From NCBI GenBank assembly GCA_027346925.1, contig DAIERH010000028.1, positions 1 to 16,252 on the forward strand: DNA of 16,252 nucleotides, in the 5' to 3' direction. The notes below the pieces were generated by a model, which was given only the letters and a program-made list of their open reading frames with translations, did no database searches and was not told the origin of the DNA. This stretch comes from Geobacter sp. (GTDB lineage: Bacteria > Desulfobacterota > Desulfuromonadia > Geobacterales > Pseudopelobacteraceae). Positions 1 through 7,471 of the stretch are shown here, piece after piece. The position numbers were made by a program, and so were the translations under genes. The stretch's first letter is position 1; each line of letters starts with the position of its first letter.

Positions 1-14
1 TCCATTAGCGCCAT
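1..14 (-). CDS. Start of an unidentified leftward gene, cut by the window edge
   Basis: Only four codons are inside the window: an ATG at 14-12 reading M-A-L-M towards position 1. It is called because the minus strand carries a near-perfect Shine-Dalgarno (AAGGAGG at 30-24) nine bases ahead of this ATG, and a good sigma-54 promoter lies about 90 bases further upstream at 127-111. Nothing can be said about the product. It is divergent from the PilZ-glycogen phosphorylase pair. Confidence 0.5.
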
Positions 15-110
15 ACACCCTTTCCTCCTTGAATGTGAGATTGACTTCTGACTGCACAGCTTGAAACGCTACGATACAGAACATCTGGTTCCGGAGAATG
101 CGCCTATTTC

Positions 111-127
111 AGCAATAACTGTGCCTA
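111..127 (-). promoter_or_regulatory. Sigma-54 promoter for the left-edge gene
   Basis: Read on the minus strand the sequence is TAGGCACAGTTATTGCT. It matches the RpoN -24/-12 consensus TTGGCACGNNNNTTGCW at all but two fixed positions, with the invariant GG at 125-124, ten bases, then GC at 113-112. The expected transcription start is near 100, giving a leader of about 87 bases before the ATG at 14. It closely resembles the promoter at 5212-5228. Confidence 0.65.
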
Positions 128-326
128 TGGTGTAATGTGCTGATTTTGCTAATTGACGGGGCAGATTGGTGCTGACGTGGCGTGTCCGAAATGGATAGCT
201 TGATTGGAAATAGGTGGGCAAAATGGATTTTTCTGGGCCGGGGATCATTTGGCCATGAATGTCCTTGAATTCTTCGGAGGATTTCCGGATGCAACAGCAT
301 TCGTCAACGCGCGGCTTTTATGGATA

Positions 327-343
327 TTGGCCCATAAGTTGCA
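327..343 (+). promoter_or_regulatory. Sigma-54 promoter for the PilZ-glgP transcript
   Basis: The sequence TTGGCCCATAAGTTGCA has the invariant GG at 329-330 and GC at 341-342 with exactly ten bases between. It departs from the consensus TTGGCACGNNNNTTGCW at two positions only (the A after TTGGC and the following G). The start of transcription is expected near 354, about 100 bases ahead of the PilZ ATG. Such a promoter needs an AAA+ enhancer-binding activator; none is encoded in the window. Confidence 0.7.
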
Positions 344-401
344 TAATATTATAATAAGTTACAAAGTTTCAGAGGCCTTTGCGATGTAAAATGCAGCGTC
401 A

Positions 402-419
402 AATCCGATAGTGCGGATT
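402..419 (+). repeat. Inverted repeat in the PilZ leader
   Basis: AATCCG at 402-407 and CGGATT at 414-419 are exact inverted arms around a six-base loop. The site lies in the expected 5' leader about 20 bases ahead of the GAGGAG ribosome binding site at 441-446. It could be a small hairpin affecting translation or a protein site. The arms are short, so function is uncertain. Confidence 0.35.
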
Positions 420-454
420 ATTAAGGCATAATCGGGACAAGAGGAGCTTGGAGC

Positions 455-721
455 ATGGATATGACAACACACCGAAGTGACGAAAGATTGACATTCGTTA
501 CAAAATGCCAGTTGGATATTAACGGCACAAGATATGATTGCCTGGTCGAAAACATCTCAACTGCCGGCGCATTGATTGAAATGACCGCTTCAGATCAAAA
601 TTGCATTCATGTGGGAGAGATGGGTACGTTAGACGTCTTGCTATTAGCTCCCGTCAAATATCGGTGCAAGGTTGTCAGAATAAATTCCAATCAAATTGCA
701 CTGCAATTCGTTGATCAATAG
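455..721 (+). CDS. Small PilZ-domain protein (c-di-GMP receptor candidate)
   Basis: The protein is 88 residues and consists of a single PilZ domain. Both c-di-GMP-binding motifs are visible: RxxxR as R7-S-D-E-R11, and NxSxxG as N33-I-S-T-A-G38, followed by the beta-strand-rich remainder expected of the fold. The ATG is preceded by GAGGAG at 441-446. The gene ends 48 bases before glycogen phosphorylase, in the same direction and with no visible promoter between, so it probably shares a transcript driven from the sigma-54 promoter at 327-343. The coding sequence is visibly richer in A/T than the glgP gene that follows. PilZ proteins of this size are usually cytoplasmic single-domain adaptors that change behaviour on binding c-di-GMP. 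Its partner cannot be read from sequence, but the neighbour suggests glycogen metabolism. Family assignment is confident, role is inference. Confidence 0.85.
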   Translation: MDMTTHRSDERLTFVTKCQLDINGTRYDCLVENISTAGALIEMTASDQNCIHVGEMGTLDVLLLAPVKYRCKVVRINSNQIALQFVDQ

Positions 722-769
722 TTGACCGCTCTCGCCCCGAACAGACCAGACAACCACAGGAGCTACGCC

Positions 770-3277
<2,508 letters not shown>

Positions 3278-3333
3278 GCTTCGGACAAGCGGCAAATCCG
3301 CTGGCTTTAAAGGCGAAGGCTTTCACCCGCCTC
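3278..3333. other. Short convergent gap after glgP
   Basis: The 56 bases between the convergent stops contain one small hairpin (AGCGG at 3288-3292, five-base loop, CCGCT at 3298-3302). There is no T-run after it on either strand, so it is not a convincing intrinsic terminator. Confidence 0.4.
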
Positions 3334-5106
3334 CTAATGCATGGTGGCTCGTTGCGGGATCATGTCTTTCCAGTGCGATTCTCTCAGCAGCGGCTGGATC
3401 TCGCCGGCAGGGAGCGGCCTGCTGAAATAATACCCCTGCATTCCCTGGCACTTGTGCGAGTAGAGAAATTTCATCTGCTCCTTGGCTTCGACCCCTTCGG
3501 CGACCACGTTCAACCTGAGGCTCTGGGCCATGGTGATTATTGCCGTGGCAATGGCGGCGTCGTCGGAATTTGTGGTGATGTCGTTCACAAACGATTGGTC
3601 GATCTTGAGCGTATTGATGGGGAGCTTTTTGATGTAGGAAAGGGATGAGTACCCGGTGCCGAAATCGTCTATGGAGATGTGGACCCCCAGGTTGCTCAAG
3701 CGGCGGAGGGTGCGGGACGTTGTCTCTATGTCGTGTATCATGATCCCTTCCGTCACCTCCAGTTCGAGCCAGCGGGGTTCGAGTTTGGTCTCGCCGAGGA
3801 CGTTTTCCACCATTTCCGCCAGATTGATGCTCTGGAATTCGCGGGGAGACAGGTTGACCGCAACGCGGACGGACGTCAATCCGGCATCCTGCCATGCCTT
3901 GTTTTGGGCGCACGCGTTGCGAAGGATCCATTCACCGAGCGGGACGATCAGGCCTGTTTCCTCTGCCAGACAAATGAACTTCTTTGGCGGGACAAGCCCC
4001 AGTTCTGGGTGTTGCCAGCGCACCAGCGCCTCAAAGCCGATAACGCTGCCGTTTTTGACATTTACCTCGGGCTGGTAATCGAGAAAGAATTCTCCCCTTT
4101 GCAATGCTCTGCGCAGGTTGTTTTCCATTGCCAGCCGCTGGGCCGCCTCGTCGTTCATGGATTGATTGAACAGACAGTACCGGTTCCTGCCTTGCTCTTT
4201 GGCGCGATACATGGCCATATCGGAATTTCTGATCAGGGTCTCGCAATCGGCACCGTCATCGGGAAAGATGCTGATACCGATACTGGCCCCCACGAACAGT
4301 TCGTGCTCGGAGATGGCAAAGGGGTGGGAGAAGGCGTCGATGATCTTCTGGGCAACATTGACCGCTTCACGGGTGGTATCGATGTCCGGGAGCAGGATGA
4401 TGAATTCGTCGCCCCCCCGGCGAGCGACCGTATCGCGGTCGCGGCGGCAGCACGCCTTGAGTCTCTCCGCAACTGCCTGGAGAAGTTGATCGCCAACCGT
4501 ATGGCCGAGGGTGTCATTGATGACCTTGAAGCGGTCGAGATCAAGGAAAAGCACCGCCAGGCCCCTGTCGTGGTCGTGGCGTTGTGCCAGTGCCAGTGCC
4601 AGATAGAGGAGTTCGTTGAACAAGAGCCGGTTGGGAAGCCCCGTCAATGGGTCGTGGTACGCCATGATGCGAATTTCCTCGTCCTGCTGGCGAAGCTGCC
4701 TCTCCAGCCCGATGCTGTCGAGGCAATGGTCAATGGCGGCAAACAATTTTCCCGTCATAATCGGCTTCAACACGTAGTGGCTGATGCCGATGCCGATAGA
4801 GTCTATAAAAAAGTCCGTATTGCTGGCTGCCGTCAGCATGATGATCCGCGCACTACTGTCGAGCGTCTTAATCTCCCTGGCCATCTGGATGCCATCCATT
4901 TCCGGCATCAGTATATCGGTCAAAATGACATCCGGGTGATGTTCGATAAACAGATTGAGGCCCTGGCTACCGTTTTCTGCCAGATACAGCGTCAGGCGAG
5001 GGTATTTTTGTTTTAAAATCGTGGCTATCATGTGCCGTGTTGTCCGATCATTCTCAACATAGAGCAGGGACACGGCATTTTTCTTCTTCTTGACGTCCAC
5101 TTCCAT
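3334..5106 (-). CDS. Response regulator with GGDEF and EAL domains (c-di-GMP synthesis/breakdown)
   Basis: The protein is 590 residues with three domains. Residues about 12-130 are a receiver with phosphoacceptor D64 (in TDILMPEMDG), T92 and K114; the acidic pocket reads E18-N19-D20, so one usual aspartate is asparagine. Residues about 150-315 are a diguanylate cyclase domain with an intact GGDEF at 231-235 and an intact RxxD inhibitory site (R222, D225). Residues about 335-580 are a phosphodiesterase domain with EALVRW (E359), NLSPREF, ELEVTEG, DDFGTGYSS, the LKIDQSFV lysine, VAEGVE and the QGYYFSRP tail, so catalytic residues of both enzymes are present. The ATG at 5106 follows the purine-rich GGGAGGGGGGA, and the receiver begins just after it; the frame is open about 99 codons further upstream but that part is non-coding leader. 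The cognate histidine kinase is not in the window. Net activity cannot be predicted; phosphorylation of D64 presumably sets the balance. Confidence 0.95.
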   Translation of the reverse strand: MEVDVKKKKNAVSLLYVENDRTTRHMIATILKQKYPRLTLYLAENGSQGLNLFIEHHPDVILTDILMPEMDGIQMAREIKTLDSSARIIMLTAASNTDFFIDSIGIGISHYVLKPIMTGKLFAAIDHCLDSIGLERQLRQQDEEIRIMAYHDPLTGLPNRLLFNELLYLALALAQRHDHDRGLAVLFLDLDRFKVINDTLGHTVGDQLLQAVAERLKACCRRDRDTVARRGGDEFIILLPDIDTTREAVNVAQKIIDAFSHPFAISEHELFVGASIGISIFPDDGADCETLIRNSDMAMYRAKEQGRNRYCLFNQSMNDEAAQRLAMENNLRRALQRGEFFLDYQPEVNVKNGSVIGFEALVRWQHPELGLVPPKKFICLAEETGLIVPLGEWILRNACAQNKAWQDAGLTSVRVAVNLSPREFQSINLAEMVENVLGETKLEPRWLELEVTEGIMIHDIETTSRTLRRLSNLGVHISIDDFGTGYSSLSYIKKLPINTLKIDQSFVNDITTNSDDAAIATAIITMAQSLRLNVVAEGVEAKEQMKFLYSHKCQGMQGYYFSRPLPAGEIQPLLRESHWKDMIPQRATMH

Positions 5107-5160
5107 TGTGATCCCCCCTCCCGAAGCGTTCCAGCGCTGATCTGCCGGCCGATGGCCAGA

Positions 5161-5187
5161 CGTATGCCGTACTGCGGAGGGCATACG
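5161..5187 (-). repeat. Hairpin in the GGDEF-EAL leader
   Basis: CGTATGCC at 5161-5168 and GGCATACG at 5180-5187 are perfect eight-base inverted arms with an 11-base loop. They fall in the leader of about 95 bases expected from the sigma-54 promoter at 5212-5228. More self-complementary sequence follows (CAGCGCTG at 5132-5139 and the CTGGCC/GGCCGGCAG stretch between), so the leader is likely structured. It does not show the conserved core of a c-di-GMP riboswitch. Confidence 0.5.
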
Positions 5188-5211
5188 ATACACTTGGTCA
5201 CCCTTATCGGA

Positions 5212-5228
5212 AGCAATTGCGGTGCCTA
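5212..5228 (-). promoter_or_regulatory. Sigma-54 promoter for the GGDEF-EAL gene
   Basis: On the minus strand this reads TAGGCACCGCAATTGCT, with the invariant GG at 5226-5225, ten bases, and GC at 5214-5213. It differs from the RpoN consensus TTGGCACGNNNNTTGCW at two fixed positions. Transcription should start near 5201, about 95 bases ahead of the ATG at 5106. It differs from the left-edge promoter at 111-127 almost only in the spacer. Confidence 0.7.
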
Positions 5229-5535
5229 GTCCTAACATGCTGTATTTGTTGTGGTGTTTTGCGCGAAGGGCAAGGGAAAGGTATGCTGGGATGTAAAGAT
5301 TTGCTGCACGATGTCGACAGGGCTTACATGTCGGTCGAAGCGCCCCAATTGGACCGGCATGCGCCCCGGACTGATCGGCTTGCGCAATAGATCGGGATTG
5401 CATGCCTGAACCCGTCGTTCAATTCTCTGGAACAGAGTAGTCCACTCGGTGGGGTTGCTTCGGAAAAGGGGTCAACATATATCGGGCATGTTCACATCAG
5501 AGGGATGGTTGTGCGATAGTCCCGGTGGTTGGTGG
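5229..5535. other. Intergenic region, no gene seen
   Basis: About 300 bases lie between the GGDEF-EAL promoter and the stop of the small exported protein. The only structure noticed is a short hairpin, CTCTG at 5425-5429 and CAGAG at 5433-5437 with a three-base loop, not followed by a T-run on either strand. Binding sites for the activator of the sigma-54 promoter at 5212-5228 would be expected here, but no repeated site was found by eye. Confidence 0.5.
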
Positions 5536-5847
5536 TTATTTGCCTCCAGGCTCCTTGGGTGATGGCGGTGGAGAGTTCCGGTGTGGGATGGCGGCTCCGG
5601 TGGTTGTCGAGTCCTGGAGCAACTCCTCCAGAAGATCCTCCCGCCGCTCCTGATTTATATTGTCGGACCGTTTGTTTTTTTTCACTTCTTCCATCGTTTC
5701 GCCGTTGCTGGTCAGTTCGCGACGAATCTCCGGATTCTGTTGCTGATCAAGGCTCGTGTTACGATCCTGATCAGAAGCCCAACTGTTCAGGGAAACCCAG
5801 ATGATCATGAGGATGCCCAGGATGATGGTTGCAGCGTGGGTTTTCAT
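5536..5847 (-). CDS. Small exported protein of unknown function
   Basis: The frame encodes 103 residues. Residues 1-24 form a good Sec signal peptide: K2, a hydrophobic core from about residue 7 to 20, and an S-W-A cleavage site before S25. The mature part is about 79 residues, strongly charged, rich in E, K, R, Q and N and probably helical (EEVKKNKR and ERREDLLEELLQD stretches), ending in a proline-rich tail (NSPPPSPKEPGGK). It has no cysteine, so it is not a lipoprotein. An AAGGA ribosome binding site lies eight to nine bases before the ATG. It sits 97 bases downstream of the STAS gene in the same direction and may be co-transcribed with it. No family is recognised; the mature protein is predicted to act in the periplasm or outside the cell. 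Confidence 0.6.
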   Translation of the reverse strand: MKTHAATIILGILMIIWVSLNSWASDQDRNTSLDQQQNPEIRRELTSNGETMEEVKKNKRSDNINQERREDLLEELLQDSTTTGAAIPHRNSPPPSPKEPGGK

Positions 5848-5944
5848 GGTGGAATCCTTGGGGTACGGAAACTACGGATCGAAATGACGCCGGACACGGT
5901 ATCGAAGCTGATATGCTTCACCGCGGGATGTATGACATGGGGCA

Positions 5945-6271
5945 TTAATCGGAAATCATGCCGTCATCCGGGCAGTTATCCGTCAAGTGCCGGCCGATCA
6001 AGACGTGCATGGATTGACTCAGGCCTTCGGGCACATTGATCAAGACTGGCTCCACGCCACGAAACCTCGCGCACTGCATCCAGACGTTGAGAAGTTCAAG
6101 TCCGTTTCTGTCTGCTTTTTTCATCTGTCCACAGTTGATCTGGAGGTTCTTGTCTCGTCCCAATTCAATCTGATGGAGGGAGAGGGCCAATGAGTCAATA
6201 TTACCTGCCAATCCCGAGAGTGTCCAATCGCCTATCAGATGCGCCTCGCTACCTGCCATACGAACCGTCAT
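5945..6271 (-). CDS. Stand-alone STAS-domain protein (anti-sigma-factor-antagonist type)
   Basis: The protein is 108 residues, the size of a single STAS domain. The pattern of an early beta strand with GDWTLSGLAGNIDSL, a central strand QINCGQMKKADRNGLELL and a following helix and strand fits STAS proteins such as SpoIIAA, RsbV and MlaB. At the loop where these families carry the phosphorylated Ser/Thr before the conserved Gly, it reads D54-R55-N56-G57-L58, so there is no phosphorylatable residue. The ATG at 6271 is chosen because GGAGAGG precedes it; a TTG ten codons upstream has no such site. No anti-sigma kinase or phosphatase gene is nearby. It could be a partner-switch component, a chemotaxis-like adaptor, or an MlaB-like subunit; no transporter genes of the Mla type are present, which disfavours the last. 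Confidence 0.75.
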   Translation of the reverse strand: MTVRMAGSEAHLIGDWTLSGLAGNIDSLALSLHQIELGRDKNLQINCGQMKKADRNGLELLNVWMQCARFRGVEPVLINVPEGLSQSMHVLIGRHLTDNCPDDGMISD

Positions 6272-6543
6272 ACGCCTCTCCCGATCAATCGATGTAAACA
6301 AACGGGGAATTGCAATTCATAATGTATGCCAAGGTTGCGTGATAAAAAGTAGTTTAATTACAATATGTTGAGAATTGTTCTGTTTTCGGCGTCGGTAAGT
6401 ATTTTACGTCAAAGTCATGAAAAATCGGGGCGGGGGGTGATATACGGCTTGATAACGGGAGTTTGCGGAAAGTAAGTTTTTTTACCCATGGCTCAATTTG
6501 TTACATCAGGATTCAGGCAAACGATGACATAAAGACGCCCACA
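6272..6543. other. Intergenic region upstream of the STAS gene, with a 12-base palindrome
   Basis: This A/T-rich gap between two leftward genes holds GAATTGCAATTC at 6307-6318, a perfect 12-base palindrome 36 bases ahead of the STAS start, which may be an operator. No convincing -35/-10 or -24/-12 pair was found on the minus strand, although a promoter for the STAS gene should be here. A G-rich run near 6427-6438 has no partner and is not a clear terminator. Confidence 0.4.
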
Positions 6544-7233
6544 TCAGCCGGTTGAAGACTTCCTGCCGGCATGCACCCACGAAGCTTCATGAGTGGAGTC
6601 GATAGTATCGGCAAATCCAAGCAGATGCTTTCGGAGGAGCCTGCCGGCAAGTTTGCCATTGCCATTCCGGAAAGCATCAATGATGGCTTGGTGCAATTTT
6701 TCACCCTCCAGGGGGCTGAACTTTTCCTGGGATAAAATGACTTGTGACCGAATCTCGAATTGCAGCGCATCCCAGAAGCGAAGCAATATGGAATTGCCGC
6801 TGGCCTCCACAATTTGCCGATGGAAGACCGCATTGTGTCGCGAGAACGTTTCGATATCGCCTTTTTCCGCTGCTTCATGGGCGGCGACAATCTCGCTTTG
6901 CAACCGGGAGGTGTTGTCTCGAAGCGCAAATGCCGCAAGCTCGGCGGCATGCTGCTCAATGAAGGCGCGTACCTGATAGGCCTCCTGCATTTCCCGGGCA
7001 CTCACCTGCCGAACCCGCGTACCTTTAAAAGGTTCGGACTCCACCAGTCCCGAAGCCTCGAGCTCCCGAAGCGCTTCGCGCACCGGCCCCTGGCTTGTCT
7101 TCAACTCGTGAGCGATCTGAAGCTCCACAAGTCGATGGCCGGGAGGATACGTGCCGTTCAGAATACGTTCAGAAATCCATTTCTTTACCCGGTTGCTTAT
7201 CGAGTCACGCGGTATGCCACCTTCTTGCTCCAT
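6544..7233 (-). CDS. GntR-family regulator, FadR/FCD subfamily
   Basis: The 229-residue protein has an N-terminal winged helix (about residues 10-75) with the GntR pattern ISERILNGTYPPGHRL, SQGPVREALRELEASGLV and FKGTRVRQVS. It is followed by an all-helical FCD ligand-binding domain (about 80-215) with FIEQHAAELAA, NAVFHRQIVEASGN and a late HLLGFADTI histidine; the His residues fit the metal/ligand pocket of this fold. The ATG at 7233 is preceded by a strong GGAGG; an upstream in-frame start at 7269 has no site. It is divergent from the RND efflux operon starting at 7472, and palindromes lie between them, so it most likely represses that operon and itself and is released by a small, probably carboxylate-like, ligand. 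Family certain, target inferred from position. Confidence 0.93.
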   Translation of the reverse strand: MEQEGGIPRDSISNRVKKWISERILNGTYPPGHRLVELQIAHELKTSQGPVREALRELEASGLVESEPFKGTRVRQVSAREMQEAYQVRAFIEQHAAELAAFALRDNTSRLQSEIVAAHEAAEKGDIETFSRHNAVFHRQIVEASGNSILLRFWDALQFEIRSQVILSQEKFSPLEGEKLHQAIIDAFRNGNGKLAGRLLRKHLLGFADTIDSTHEASWVHAGRKSSTG

Positions 7234-7261
7234 TGAAGCACCTCCGTTTAAAAAAAATAAT

Positions 7262-7289
7262 ATTATCACAATCCAAATTATTGTTGCAA
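7262..7289 (-). promoter_or_regulatory. Probable sigma-70 promoter of the gntR gene
   Basis: On the minus strand a -35 element TTGCAA (7289-7284) is followed after 16 bases by GATAAT (7267-7262). This puts the start near 7255, about 20 bases before the GGAGG ribosome binding site. The -35 lies inside the imperfect palindrome TTGTTGCAACGAA at 7281-7293, so a regulator bound there would shut the promoter. Confidence 0.45.
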
Positions 7290-7310
7290 CGAATATCGAT
7301 TATCGATAAT
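7281..7310 (+). promoter_or_regulatory. Operator-like palindromes and probable efflux-operon promoter
   Basis: Three overlapping symmetric elements sit between gntR and the RND gene: TTGTTGCAACGAA at 7281-7293 (core GTTGCAAC perfect), TATCGATTATCGATA at 7294-7308 (seven-base arms around a central T), and the perfect ATTATCGATAAT at 7299-7310. A possible plus-strand promoter, TTGTTG at 7281-7286 and GATAAT at 7305-7310 with an 18-base spacer, is covered by them. This is the expected arrangement for a divergent GntR-type repressor. Which palindrome is bound cannot be told by eye. Confidence 0.5.
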
Positions 7311-7471
7311 TTATTATTTGCCGCCCCAGGAGGCTTTCAAGCGTGCCGAGATTTTTGCCCCGTGCATCTGCCAGCCTCGAAAGCAGCCAATAAACGCACC
7401 GTTGAATAAATCAGGGCGAAAGCCTTTCAGCGATGGTCTGCGGATTTTTCTGCAAAAAAAGGATAGCCGAC
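7311..7471 (+). other. Long leader of the efflux operon
   Basis: About 160 bases separate the promoter region from the RND start. Two competing pairings are possible: GAGGCT at 7330-7335 with AGCCTC at 7373-7378, or GCTTTC at 7333-7338 with GAAAGC at 7379-7384. The first six codons of neither pairing region encode a recognisable leader peptide. Function is unknown. Confidence 0.3.

Larger units (their letters stand above)
15..454. other. Divergent intergenic region, A/T-rich, no gene
   Basis: This 440-base stretch separates the left-edge gene from the PilZ gene. It holds two oppositely facing sigma-54 promoters, a small inverted repeat near the PilZ ribosome binding site, and otherwise nothing recognised. 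Short open frames of about 60 codons on both strands have no ribosome binding site and no recognisable domain, so they are not called as genes. About 200 bases between the two promoters would be enough room for enhancer-binding-protein sites. Confidence 0.6.

Noticed and set aside
109..389. Small overlapping open frames on both strands left of the PilZ gene
   Set aside because: No ribosome binding site or domain; the region contains two sigma-54 promoters that explain it better.
3679..5016. A 445-codon open frame antisense to the GGDEF-EAL gene
   Set aside because: The opposite strand encodes three intact domains with all motifs; the antisense protein resembles nothing and lacks a start signal.
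5107..5201. c-di-GMP (GEMM) riboswitch ahead of the GGDEF-EAL gene
   Set aside because: The conserved riboswitch core, including the GCAAAGCC-like stretch, is absent; only generic hairpins are seen.
5107..5403. N-terminal extension of the GGDEF-EAL protein to 5403
   Set aside because: The extra part contains the sigma-54 promoter and hairpin, has no ribosome binding site, and the receiver begins right after the ATG at 5106.
5399..5415. GG-N10-GC spacing on the minus strand
   Set aside because: Outside the GG and GC almost no consensus base matches, and a much better site lies at 5212-5228.
7329..7342. GG-N10-GC spacing upstream of the RND gene, a possible sigma-54 site
   Set aside because: Only the GG and GC match; the flanking consensus bases do not.
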